From contig JAZGTH010000002.1 in assembly GCA_036877525.1 (NCBI GenBank), forward strand, positions 14,876,001 to 14,940,000: a stretch of DNA of 64,000 nt, given 5' to 3'. Below, one piece after another: positions 39,401 through 50,880 of this stretch. The DNA comes from Chromobotia macracanthus (Eukaryota; Chordata; Actinopteri; Cypriniformes; Botiidae). The position numbers were made by a program, and so were the translations under genes. Each line of letters starts with the position of its first letter. Within the stretch, counting starts at the first letter, position 1. Under the pieces are notes generated by a model. That model searched no databases and was not told the DNA's origin. It worked only from the letters and a program-made list of their open reading frames with translations.

Positions 39401-42400
39401 TTTGATCATGTAAAACTAAACAGGTTTATTTAAGGTTCCAGTAATGTTGGACAAACATCACATACCAAGTAATCCATGCAATGTTTGCGGACGACTTCGT
39501 GCATATCTTGGTCCCCGTAAACCTGATCAGCTATAGAAAGAAAACCAGCGTTAAGCACAAATAAAAAATATTAGGTTTGCATTCATGCATTATTACACAG
39601 CAGCTAACATGTCTTTATTGCATTTATTTTTTAAATCTTTTAAAAACTTTGGACCATAAAAATATCACATAACTGAATATTGTTACCAGGGTAATGCAGC
39701 AAAAAACACAATCAGATTTCTGCATACATTCAGCATTTAATGTCATTTCCTGTTTTTACTGTCTTTATTTTACTGTTTAAAAGATCTTAAACTTTGGACC
39801 ACATATTTAATGCAAAACTAAACTATGCTGCAGGTTATACATGTAGTAATAAACAATATAATCTTTGCATGCATTGCAACCCAAACTGTTGCATGTATGT
39901 ACACAACCAACTGAATTTAGTTACACAAACATAATAAAAACTAAAATAAAAAGTTAGCCATCACTGATGCATGAAACAGGCAAATAGTTATTTTTATAAA
40001 TTACAGCGTGCAAGTGCCGAATCAGTAATCTAAAGGGGTCTGATAACAGTCAAATGCTGCTACCCATGCATTCATGCATGCATGCATACAAGGTTGAAAG
40101 CAACTTCTGGTGGGCTTCATCATACTCATTTATGTGTCGGGTATGACTCAAAACAAGACCAGGGCTCTCAGATGTAAACAAACGAGTGCATGCGCTCCTC
40201 TCGCAGGTCGGCACCCATTCCCTCCAAAAGTGACAATATGCAAATGAGCCGCAGCCTCAAAGCGCATTCCGGCTAGTCACATGACCGCCACCCACAAAGA
40301 TTCTCAGAATCTCTTTGTCAATTTCCTCTTTTGCAGCATTGCCCCACTTCTGTTGCGACACTTATGAACAGGCGACGGAAGTTGTTTCTGCTGTGTTTAA
40401 AAAAGGGTCTAAATAACAGACAACAGAATTCAGGTGCTTTATTTAAAGACGCTTTGACACTTTTAGTTCCCTGAAGAGGCCCCACGAAGCTGCACTTAGT
40501 GATCTGATACAATGGAAAGAGGTGTTTAAAGGAGGAGGAAACTGACTTTCAGAAACTGCTACAGTAAAGGTGTCACATAAAAACAGGCCCCAGGTCAATT
40601 TTAGTATTGCTATTATGCTCAGAAATGGGCATTACAGTGATAACTAAACACGCTGTGTAGAATTTTCCTAAAAAAAAAAACATGAATGTGAGCAGTCTGA
40701 AGGTGTGTGTCGCTCTATTCCTGACCGAACAATACTCTTATAGCTGAGATTCGGTCTCAGCTATAGATGTTACTCTGAGCCTTTGTGTGCTGATTTTGTA
40801 GATTTGCTTCTGGACGTTTTTTGTGGAAAATGAGAGTCTATCTGGCTGCTTTGAGCAGAACGCATGGTCAATTTAATATCTTTTGTTGAATACAACTACT
40901 AAAAACCTGAAAGAGAAACAGTAACAGTAAGTCTCAATTCATTAACATCACTTAGTTATGTTAGGTAACATTTGTTGGTGTATATATTTGTTCATGTTAA
41001 TTAATCTTTAACAAACAATAAATGTTTAATTTGATTTTACAACAATAATGAATTAAGGCTAAAATAGATTAGATTAATACATGCTAAGATTAATACAAGG
41101 TGTAAAACTGCCGTTAACTAATTTATTTCACTGAACTGAACCTTATTGTAAAGTGTTACCAAACAAAGCTTTTCAGACATCTCCTCAAGTGTCCTAACTA
41201 GGTCAAACACCAAACCCAAAAAGAGAAAGGGAAGAAGGAAACTGAGCGCTCCTTTCAGACAAACAGCCCAGTCGGTTTAATAACATGTAAAGGTTAACAG
41301 CAGATTGCAGGAACATTGCAGCTCACATGCAGCTGAAGATTCATTTTTTGTGGCCATCTGGACCTGCCGTCTGTATTTTCCACTTTTCCGTTCACAGCAG
41401 CAGTGTGAGACTGGATCTTCAGTGGGTGCTGTGGGGGAGAGTCAGGGATTTCCCTCCATTACTCTGACTCATATATGATAATAAACAGCCTTCACGTCTT
41501 TCCTGATTTCAACCCAAATCTGAATAACAAGCGTTCAAAAAGAGTCGAGCTGCATGAGCTTCACTGCACACGTGTGCACTGGGGTGGAACATTTAAGCAT
41601 TTACAGCAGGAAAATATGTTAACCTGCGTCTGCAGGGGCATTTCAGAGTGTGTTTTGCTTGGTGGATGATTCAACTTCAAAAAATCCCATAAACCTACAC
41701 TGAAGATGAGAGACATTTTTAGGGACAAGGGTATCTTTGAGACTTGGAGGTGGGCATCCACTCAGAACACTCCTGCAACACACAGCAATAGGCTAACAAT
41801 TACACCGAACACCTTAGCAACTACATAGCAACACCCTGACAAGCACCCAGATTAAACATGCAAAATACAACAACTATGATACAGTGATAAAGAGCAGATT
41901 CACATGAAGACATCTCTGGATAGTCAGCAAGAGAAGGTTTCTCATCTAGAGTTCTTGGGTGGTTGCTATGGTGTTTTGAGAGGTTGTTAGGGCTCTACTA
42001 AGGAGTTGCTAGGGCACTGCTATGTGGGTGCTAAAGTGTTGGCCCAAGTCAAACGAGGCAAATGATATTCTTGTTTCTAGACATGTTTTAGGTAATTTCT
42101 GCAATGTAAGTAGTATTTATACATACACGTACATAATGTTTTGTGGGAAAAGAAACAATTTCCTTTCCATGCTGATGTCATTTTTCATGGACAACGACAA
42201 GAAAAAACTCCCATACAGAGAAATACCACCAGAGTTTCCGAGCTCCCATACTTCAGTCACAATTCACTTCTAAACCCTGAACAGTCAAATGTTAGCGTAC
42301 ACGGAAAGCCCACCGCGGTGATACCGCTCATAACACAGACATGCTCATCTGGTCAACCAGCAAAAAATTCTCGACACAGGCGGTTGACCTTTCAGGAGCC

Positions 42401-45400
42401 AGAGGAGGAATTGATGAGAAGTCGACGATTACAAAAAAGCAGAACAGAGACCGCGCTCGGCAGGTCTACCATGAAAAAGCAGATACTGCTGATAGAATTC
42501 ATGAGAAAAGAGAAGAGCAGAGGTCCACAGAGCAAAAGCAAAACCACAAGTGTGCTTCCACTAAAGCAGGCCGCAGATAGCGTCTCCATGGTAACCGGCG
42601 CTTGATTCTAAGAAAGGGGCGTGCGTTGCTTTCATTTACGGAAGGAAGAGAGAGTTCACACCTACACATCGGGCCTGACAGCCATTGATAAGGTTTATCC
42701 TCAAGACGCAAAGACGCAGTGAGGTCACAATGAGGTTTGTTAGAAGAATCGACTTGGTCAGAAATTCTCTGGAAAGTTTCTGCATCCTAAATATCATCAT
42801 GAAGATCATTCACATATTTTGGCAGCAGGAAACCTGTCATGACACAACGACTCGCATAAATTATACCAAAACATGAGCATGTAGAGCGAGGTCCAAAAAT
42901 CTGGAATTTGTTTTACTTGGTTACAATGAAATCAACTTCTTTAATAATCAATTGATTTAAATAGAAGAAGAATCGCTCATCTCAGCTGTCAATAAAACAA
43001 AAAAAGAGACAAACTAAATACCAGAGAAGAATTATCAAATTATTGAGCAGATCATAACTTACGTATGTTAGGAAAAATCCAACATAAGTCACAAGTGGTC
43101 TGAGACTTTTTGGAGCTCACTGTATATTGTGCAACTGTGTTAGTAAACAATAAACAATGAGATGATGAGCATTTGTACCATGGATAAGAGATCTTATCTA
43201 CAAAACTGAGGAAAAAGTAATAAAAGCACATTAAGTAATATTAATCTCAATAAACAGCTGGTGACAGTTTCTACTCCAGTTACCCTGATCCTGCTCTCAG
43301 AGTTACACAGTTCATCCAGACAGAGCTGAGGTCGCCGCTCTGACCTGCATGACCACAAGCTTCTTCTGCTCCAACTCACAGGAACATCTGACATAACACG
43401 TCCACCTCGACTCGTCTGATCAGTAAATCAGATACATTAACCCTGCAGTCTATTAAAACAGAGTCACACCTCACAACAGGCCAAAAAGTAACTCCGCTTA
43501 ACAGCTTTACTAATGCCCGCGCTAATCTATGTGCTCACAACTGACTATGAATTTGACACTCTGATCAATCAGATCAATGTATATTGATTTCAAAGCACAC
43601 CGGAGGATCTGATCACAATGATCTTTTGAAGCAGGCTGTGTGCTTTCTGCTGCTCGAGACGTCCAGTTAGATTTAAAAAAATTTGTTGCCCTGCACTGTC
43701 TGGATAGTGCCAGAAAAGTCGTGATCAGTCGGTGATCATGAGAGTGTTGAGTAAGACAGCGTTACTGTTGCTCTAGATACATGCGCTGGAACCCCGGGAC
43801 CTCTCAATTACTCATCCGCTCTCATAAGACTCGACTGCAGCCAGGCATGCGGTCTTGCAGACGTGATGCGTGTGAGTACTCTTGCATTCACACTCCAGCA
43901 TTAACTCCAGTCTGGAGTTATGGGACTAAATGGTTTCGTCAAGAGCCAATTTTGTAAGAGAAGTCACAGAGAGTCTGTGATTACGAGTTTTTTTTTTAAA
44001 TTAAATGCAATCATGGTGGTGTCTAGGTCAAAGGCTGCAACTTAATTTCAGAAGTTTCATGTTTTTTGGTTGGGGAGATGTGCTGCACTTACGTACTCCA
44101 GTTGTGTGAAAGTTCACGAGCCAGTTATGAGCAAGAAACATGAAAACTAAGCAAAAGGCTGCAGACAGTCTTATCACAATCAACGTCTGCACTCGAGTGA
44201 TTTACAGTTTCAGACCTGTTAGAAGGTTAAATGGGCATTTAAAACTATATATTGCTATAGATCTGTGTATTATACAGCTACTATAGAGTGACACGCATTG
44301 AATTTCATTCCCTGCATCTCTTTAAATCTCACTCAGATCATGTCAGACTCCGGAATATCCTGCTGTACACATCACTTTGAAAGCACTGGTTAATGCTGGA
44401 TTAAACTGGTCAATGTCCTTCAGTTCGAAGCCATTTCCCATCAAATTGAAAGCAAGACCTATATAAAGATGTTACATGAGCAGCATGTGTGATGAAACCT
44501 GTATTTTCCTGTGCTGTCAGCGCTTGATCAATGTAATGACAGGAAATCTACATGCAACCTTCGATTCCAGCATGACTTTAAACTTTGCTTCACGTTTGCC
44601 ACAAAGCCACAGCACATGCTGTCCATGAGTGAAACACTTTCTGGACCAATATGAAAAACCTGTTAAGACAGACAGACAGAGTCAACAGCTGACTTCTTCA
44701 TTAACACACACACACTCTCACACACACACACACTCTCACACACCTTTTCTGTTGCCTTTGTCCTCATAATGCAGCAGAGCTGCAGTAATCTACACTTGTG
44801 ACATGCAAGTTTGGTTGTCGATTGGTTTTAAGATTCAAGTAAGCAAACAAAACTTTCAAAACTTGATGTATTTGTTCATTATAATTGTGACTTTCTAATA
44901 CTGTTTGGTCATCTGTCTTTCATTTGACATACACACAAACTCGTTTCAATTAAAGCAATTAGCCACAAGAGGAAATCTGTTACAGCGATTTTAATTCTGG
45001 TAAAATCACTGTAACAATTTGACTCAAATGGCATATTGATGAAATAGAAACAGTAACAGACAGCAACAGTCAATAAACATTTATCAGAATATAAACATAT
45101 TACACTACATTACATAGGTCATTACCTTAACTGCAGACAATTTGCAGTTGACAAGCAACACAGTAACTGTGTACACTGATACAGAATGTATCAGCGTGTC
45201 ATTTTACAAACATCTTCAAACTCTGATCATCCAATCAGAATCTAAAATATTTATCCATCCTTCACGCTGTCGATTATAATGTTGATTTGATTCATTTTTT
45301 CACTTGGCATTAGAAAATTGTACCATTATGTTCAGCCAACAGTTTTTGGGCTGAAGTACCTGAGGGCAGGGTGTGAAGAAGGTATAGATGATTTTCAAAG

Positions 45401-48400
45401 AGTGGAATTTGGGCCACACCTTGGCTCTGAGAGTCGGCCACGTTTCCCACTCCGTCAAATCATGTTCTGGAATTTGCAGCATGCGCTCTACAATCACAAC
45501 AAGATGACGACCAGCAAAACGAGAGGAATGCAGCCGAGCTGTGTGCTGCAGGGTGATGACAGGCTGTGGGCTGCTTTGTACTACCTCAGCAGGGATCTGT
45601 AACGAAGCTGGAATGTTCTTTGCATACGCTGTGGATCTGCATACACAGTCAAGTCTTTGGTTATTCTAGTTTTGGGTTAATCTTGATTTTCACCTAGTGG
45701 ACAATAAAAGTATAGCTTTGTAAAATATACAGTCTATTGTAACTACTCAACAGAATTGAAATAATGCGGCTCTCCAATCAGATATAGCACTGTTAAATTT
45801 TATAAAGTTAAAATTTAACTCCACATAAAGAATCGTTAGAGATGAAATTCATCCATAATAAGTTAAATTTCTTTTGTTTTGTACATTTGTTGCATTTCTA
45901 AAAAAAAAAAAGTGTGAAATCAAACCATTAAAACTCAGTTTCCTCTTGCTAAAGATTATGGATTCATTCTGCATGCTATTACAGTGCAAGAATCTGCCTA
46001 TTTCCAGCGCATTTTAACCTGGTCACCTGTGGCAAACTGTTCACCCCATATCAGGTGTCAAAGTTTCTATATGTGGCTACAGCGGCTCATTTAAGCTGTT
46101 TTAAAGGGTTTGAGAAGAGGGTTTGTTTAGCTGGCTGGGTCAGGTCACCCCACTCTCCAAGAGTGTACTCTTAATGCAGTCAGCTGCCACCCTACACATC
46201 AGAGAGCAGGTCGATTTTGAGAGAGAGACGGTGCTCTGAATAAACCGCACCAGAAAAAGAGAGAATGCTGGGAGCCAGGGCAAAATCTAACATAACACCG
46301 CTTCCCACGATTCAGAAAGAGAGCCGCATTCCAAGAGTAACTATCAACACAAAACCCTGCACAACAATTACAACAGCAGCGAAACCTGCAGTGATTCAAA
46401 GTGATTCAAGTATTCATAATAAAACTGTTTTCATGGTTCTGATGTTCTCATATAAAACCACACCAAAGCAGGTATTACAACTGTTGTTTCTGAAGAAACG
46501 TTGGAGGCGGACGGCTTCATTAGCCAATCAAATAGTTCATGAAACCGCAGCACCTTTTGAAAGATTTTCTTTGTAATACCAAAACTGAAACCACGAAGGC
46601 AAAATTTTCACTATCAGAAGACAAACAGGTGTGTCAGTGTTTCTGTAAAAATGAAACACACTCCATCTATGATGCTGTGAAAAGTGACGGTCTTATTAGA
46701 CACTGACTGCCAGAACCTGCAGAACTTCATTATTTACACACTCCACTTATCTGTCAAAGGTTCTTTATGGAACCATGCAGCTGAAAATGGTTCTGCTATG
46801 GCATTATGAAGAACTTTTTAAAGATTGTTCATGATTGTTCAAGGTAATTGTTCAACACAAAGCTTCCCTGCATCTGAAGACGGTTGAGAGAACGATGAGA
46901 GAGCAGAGCTGTGATCCTGACAAAAAAGTCTTTTGAAGAAGCTCTTTGAATACATTTCATACTTTTGATGACTTTGCTATTATTCTAAATTGTCTAAAAA
47001 GTAACACGGAATGATCACATGGGTCCCAACACTGGACTGGTGTTATATAACAGTACCACAAATTAATATATCTCCACCTCTCAGCATATAAACCTCCGAC
47101 AGATAAACTACCTTGGAAAATCATTTGCAAACCGATTTGCAAACATTGCACGAACATGTGACTGCGCATTACTGCCATTTGTCTCTTACTTTAAACCAGC
47201 AGAGAGTTCAGGTTGTATGTGGGAAACTAAGTTACAAATGAAGTAAAAAAAAGTCAGCTGCCACAGAAGGTTCATACAGGGTTCAGAGTGACATGCAGAA
47301 ATCGTGTCATTTTTAAACAGCTGAATTTCTTGCTAATAAAGATTACAATTGAGCCATTTAACAGAAAACAATGAGAAACAGTCACAAAAAAAACTTCACA
47401 CATACGTTCATTTAAATTTAAGGAATTTAGCAGTAAATACACTAATGAAACAAGCCATCAAACAAGTATGTAACATTGTCCATGTTTACTTGTTCTTTGT
47501 ACAAGAAGGAAAATCTCTGGAAGATTCTCAGATCATGCTGGTATTACATAATCAGGTTTAGAACAATGATCGTTTCTCAGTTACGTTCTTTATTCAAATC
47601 ATTATGTGTGATGAAACATGCTGTATCAGATTAGAAGAACACAAAACACTCACAAGGGGACACAAGAGGTATTTGAAGGTACGTCTGTGACTAACTCAAC
47701 AGCGCCCCCTAAGAAGTGATCTGTGATACCCAGAAGACTCTGGCTGTGGAATAAAAAGCCTCATTATCATGGGGCAGTTATGTAAGGTGGAATGTTTGAC
47801 TGGAGCGATTGTTTGGAGACAGATAGCTTCACACCTGCAGTGTGAGGACCGCAGCACAGCGTCTCTGATGGGAAAGCTACAACTAAGCCAGTACCTAACA
47901 GTCTGTCTATCAAAACCTGCATGAAACTCAAACAAGAGTTGTGTGTGAACACGCATGGCTACACTCCTGAGGACCAAGAAAACGTCAAAATCTTTAATGA
48001 TCTACCAAGATTGTGTGCGTGTGTACGAATGAGAAAAGCACAGAGAGAGAAAGAGAAAGTGAAGAACACAAGAGAATCAAAACAGAGAAAGTAGAAAACA
48101 GAGAAATGAAATGCAGAATGAGAAAGAGATCAGGGTGAGAGGAAACCCAACTGATGTCTCTGAAAACACAACACAGATCAACAGCACAGGTCACGATTAC
48201 AATCCACAATCAGCAACACACGTATCCACATTCAGTTATAGATGTGATTGCCTTGAATTCATCTTAACAAATTCATCTTTAATGTCAGAAGCACAAAACA
48301 GCAAGAGATTCAGGACTTCAGGGTCAAACCAGCAAAGATGATCTGCACATTTACAAGCAGAAGAGACAGAACATCAACAGCTTTCACAGTATGGTGTCAC

Positions 48401-49225
48401 TTCTCATAGCACTTAATGTTTTCATTCAAACATACATGCAAACACCACAAATACACAGATGAGCAGCGCCACCCAGCGGCTGTTCTGGTAGTTGCTGAAG
48501 AACTCAGGCTGTAGACTGACAGTGATGTAGAGGAACTGCTGAACTGCTTTTTAAATATGAAATATAAAAATCTGATGGATCACAATGCACTGTAGCCCCA
48601 GAAAGAACACAAACAGAAAACCATCCTTGGATGAACTTTACTGCATTTAATAACAAAATATCACATCAAGTGTCATTTTAAAGAGAAGTAACATGCGATA
48701 TGTGTTATGATAATGCTATACATTTCCAAAATCAACTTAAATTACATTAAAATACATTTAAAAACTAAAAATGACATATATACATTTCACGTTCTTTCTG
48801 GTACAAAGTGTTACTGTAGCTCAGCTGGTTGAAGACATGGTGATGTACTCACCAACAGCTCTGAAGAGACAGGCACCATCTTCCTTCATTTTCTTGATGA
48901 CGAATCCTTTCTTTTCCCCAAGGGCTTTTTCGAACCAGTGTTCCTGCTGTAACAGAGAGAACGTCAGAGCTTCACAACCGAAACAGCGGCTGTTTAATAT
49001 TTACTTCTCCAAAAAAAAAGTTTATATCATAGAATAACCAGTCACAAGTATATTCATTATAGAAATAACCAAACTGTTGATTTGCTTTATTTGAAGTCAT
49101 TGTAAATCATCTTGAGGGCCCCTGATGGTTTGTTGAGACCCCTACTGGGTCCCGGGCCTCCAGCTGAGAAACAATGATCTGTATCAACAGACATATCAAC
49201 ATATCAGACATATCCTATCATAACC

Positions 49226-49260
<35 letters not shown>

Positions 49261-49901
49261 ATCTTTGTGTAAACACTCACACACATTTAAATCAGAGTTT
49301 CATGCTGTTTTCATGGCTGACTTCATTCATCACACACCTGCTCCACTGTGGCCGGGTCCTCTGACTGCAGTCTGGAGGCATTTTCATACTCATCCTCGCT
49401 GTTATATCCGGCTCCTTCCTCCTGCTCGTTGCTCGGTCCTCCTCCAGTACCAACACCTCCGCCGCCTCCTCCCCCCGCCGCCCCGGGTCCGGTCCCTCCA
49501 CCGGCCACCCCACCGGAGCAGGTCGCCTGTCTCCGCCTCTTGCTGAGCCCGGGCCCCGAACAGCACCCTCCCAGTCCTCCCCCACACACCACCCCGCTTG
49601 ACAGCTCGCCCCGACCTCCGGACACCCCGCTCGCATCCCCCGGGCCGACCGGAGACCCGGCGCCCACCGGCGGAGGAGAGGCCTGCTGTGGCCGGGCACT
49701 CGATTCATTCCGCCTGTCCTCTCTGGACGCCGGCGGAGCGGCTTGGTAGGACCAGGGCGGCGGAGAAGCCCTGGGCCTCGTACCCGGCCGGACACCGTGG
49801 GAGTGCTGGTGCGGGTCGGAGCCGGTTCGGCGGTCGGGGTCGTCCGGGTGATCCGACACACCGACCGAAGAGCTCGGCTTCTTCTTCGGCAAAATCGTCA
49901 T
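33425..49901 (-). CDS. otud5: OTU domain deubiquitinase 5 (OTUD5/DUBA)
   Basis: Cysteine protease that removes ubiquitin chains from targets such as TRAF3 and chromatin regulators. Coding exons: 49901-49338, 48946-48853, 39530-39466, 39360-39204, 38687-38539, 36627-36442, 35533-35326, 35141-35025 and 33546-33425. Phases agree at every junction and give 553 aa (human 571). Start MTILPKKKPSSS equals the family start. Residues 1-160 are a Pro/Gly/Ser-rich disordered region. The phosphoserine motif GYNSEDEYE is kept (Ser about 168; human Ser177). The OTU core has KEDGACLFRAV with catalytic Asp 211 and Cys 214, and NIHYNSVV with catalytic His 319. Then come the helical MKNAIKTSEESWIEQQMLED, a Ser/Pro-rich linker and a C-terminal ubiquitin-interacting motif (DDEILASVLAVSQQEYL). 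Compared with human, YSTEPINTF lacks about five residues after YST. Intron 2 is long (9.3 kb). Confidence 0.96.
34270..34350. repeat. Fragment of the TAAAGTGTTAC MITE family
   Basis: TAGGTAAGGTTCATAATGGA and TATAAAGTGTTACAG match one end of the fish MITE seen at 40.9-41.2 kb. It lies in otud5 intron 8. Confidence 0.4.
35180..35216 (+). repeat. SINE tail fragment in otud5 intron 7
   Basis: TTTTTGTAAGTTGCATTGGA and GGCTGCTAAATGACT are a diverged copy of the SINE/LINE tail seen at 13.9 kb. It lies within 80 bp of exon 8. Confidence 0.5.
35985..36230. repeat. MITE of the TAACACTTT...AAAGTGTTA family
   Basis: GTTAACAAACACTTTTACAG at the left, AATGAACAACAGTACATTG inside and ATTAATGTCAACAAATG with CGTGTTACT at the right fit the common fish nonautonomous DNA transposon full of GTTAACATTAG-type text. 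The copy is diverged. It lies in otud5 intron 6. Confidence 0.5.
40190..40300. promoter_or_regulatory. Candidate intronic enhancer with octamer and E-box
   Basis: A locally GC-rich patch in otud5 intron 2 has an octamer-like ATGCAAAT (40238-40245) and GTCACATGAC (40276-40285), one base from the CLEAR/TFE-type palindrome GTCACGTGAC. No coding potential is seen. Function is inference. Confidence 0.3.
40925..41165. repeat. MITE with AAAGTGTTACC end
   Basis: Ends with AACCTTATTGTAAAGTGTTACC, so the right boundary is clear, and the interior has TTCATGTTAATTAATC and AACAAACAATAAATG typical of the family. The left end is diverged, so its boundary is approximate. Confidence 0.6.
41770..42040. repeat. 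Inverted pair of CTAGCAAC-type repeats
   Basis: The left arm (about 41776-41850) has the text CACCTTAGCAACTACATAGC with AACACCCTGACAAGCACCC. The right arm (about 41945-42035) has the reverse sense, GGTGGTTGCTATGGTGTT and GAGTTGCTAGGGCACTGC. About 95 bp separates them. These arms belong to a widespread fish repeat built of short TAGCAACACCC units, here as a foldback. Confidence 0.55.
44704..44743. repeat. (CA)n microsatellite with CTCT interruptions
   Basis: CA dinucleotide runs broken twice by ACTCTC, read directly. Confidence 0.85.
46750..46825. repeat. Short foldback repeat (GGTTCTTTATGGAACC type)
   Basis: GGTTCTTTATGGAACCATG and AAATGGTTCTGCTATGGCAT are typical of a small palindromic repeat common in fish introns, with the right end AAGAACTTTTT. 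Only about 75 bp of it is clear. Confidence 0.5.
47699..47713 (-). promoter_or_regulatory. Weak CTCF-like motif
   Basis: Minus-strand text CTTAGGGGGCGCTGT resembles the 3' half of the CTCF motif. The 5' half is poor. Confidence 0.25.
48463..48482 (-). promoter_or_regulatory. CTCF-like motif, minus orientation
   Basis: Read on the minus strand, CAGCCGCTGGGTGGCGCTGC closely fits the CTCF core with its preferred GGTGGCGCTGC right half. It lies in otud5 intron 2 near exon 2 and faces left. Confidence 0.4.
49226..49257. repeat. (CTGT)n microsatellite
   Basis: About eight perfect CTGT units, about 80 bp inside the first otud5 intron. Confidence 0.9.
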
Positions 49902-50230
49902 GTTCAGGCAGGGGGGTCAGGGGTGACGCTTCCTCCGTTTCTGCGACTCCCAACGCGTTGAAACGTCCCACTTCAGCGTCGTTTACGTCGCCCCGCAGCG
50001 CGTTTATTTCAACGCGGCGCGATTTGAGCGTTAAAGCAGCGGAGAAGCGAACAAAACAAACCGCCTTCCGTCCCGCTGCTGCCGCTAAACATCAACACTC
50101 GGGTGACGCGCACCGCGTCACTTCCGCCCGCTGCGCCGCTGCTGGACTCGGGTTCGGGGGTTCTGGTTCTGGTTCTGGTTGAGCTGCTTCATTCATCTCA
50201 TGTTTGTGCCGGACGGTTCGGTAACAGAGT
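49902..50230 (-). promoter_or_regulatory. otud5: otud5 CpG island, 5' UTR and promoter
   Basis: The CpG-dense block that covers coding exon 1 continues upstream of the start codon to about 50.15 kb and then stops sharply. It holds ACTTCCGCCC (ETS-like) near 50120 and several CGCG runs, with no TATA box. The start site is probably between 49.95 and 50.12 kb. Confidence 0.55.
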
Positions 50231-50292
50231 AGCTGATCTGCTGCCCTCCTCCGGTATTTCTGGAGCAGATTGTGTTTATTATTGGACTCTAT

Positions 50293-50328
50293 AATGAATG
50301 AATGAATGAATGAATGAATGAATGAATG
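50293..50328. repeat. (GAAT)n microsatellite
   Basis: About nine perfect GAAT units just upstream of the otud5 promoter. Confidence 0.9.
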
Positions 50329-50689
50329 GGTTTCAGTCACTGCGTTACTTCTGTCTGGAGTCTCTCTGTTCTTGTCATTCACAGTCATTAATGTTTTTAA
50401 TGAATTGCTGTTTAAATGTGTGCCTGTGCCTCTTTCTTTAAAATGCACTGAAAGGTTATTTTTCATGAACTTTACACAATCTTTTAGAAACTTATTGAAT
50501 CACCCAGTGTGCAGGTTAACCAGTAAAAGTTGGTGCTGTTTATGAGGACCTAGAATAGTGTAGTTTAATATAATTTAGTGTATGGAGTATTATAAAAGTG
50601 CGCTCAGTCATGACATGTTTTATGGGTTCACAAGTCTTATTTGTTATTATTATTGTATTATGTGTTTCTCATGTGTGAAGTGACATATT

Positions 50690-50880
50690 TGTCAGATATG
50701 GTGACCCATATCCAAAATGTGAGCTCTGCATTTAACCATCACTGGTGAGGAGCAGTGGGAGCAACCGGGAAGCAGGTGCCCTGCTCAGGGGCACTTCAGC
50801 TGCTGCCTGCCAGTGCTGGAATCAAACCAGCAACCTTCTGACAAGCCGACTCACGAACAGGCCAATTACCCTCAAGTCTT
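50690..50880. repeat. Interspersed fish repeat (CCTGCTCAGGGGCACTTCAG type)
   Basis: The text GAGCAGTGGGAGCAACCGGG, GTGCCCTGCTCAGGGGCAC and CAAACCAGCAACCTTCTGAC belongs to a very common repeat of fish genomes. Recognition is from memory, so the boundaries are approximate. Confidence 0.55.

Larger units (their letters stand above)
39531..48852 (-). other. otud5: otud5 intron 2
   Basis: A 9.3-kb intron, far longer than the others in the gene. It holds a possible enhancer at 40.2-40.3 kb, a MITE at 40.9-41.2 kb, inverted minisatellite-like repeats at 41.77-42.04 kb, a coding-like plus-strand frame at 42.14-42.61 kb, a stretch open on both strands at 45.3-45.6 kb, a foldback repeat at 46.75-46.83 kb, and two CTCF-like motifs at 47.70 and 48.47 kb. 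The remainder is AT-rich with no feature seen. Confidence 0.85.

Noticed and set aside
46199..46576. Overlapping frames on both strands near 46.2-46.6 kb in otud5 intron 2
   Set aside because: No recognisable motif, no splice context, and composition like surrounding intron.
48811..48835. tRNA-like A-box text (TAGCTCAGCTGG) near otud5 exon 2
   Set aside because: No B-box or cloverleaf follows at the right distance. At most a SINE trace.
49348..50182. Several long frames on both strands over the otud5 first exon and CpG island
   Set aside because: GC-rich sequence has few stop codons. These are shadows of the real otud5 exon 1 frame, whose start, motifs and splice phase all agree.
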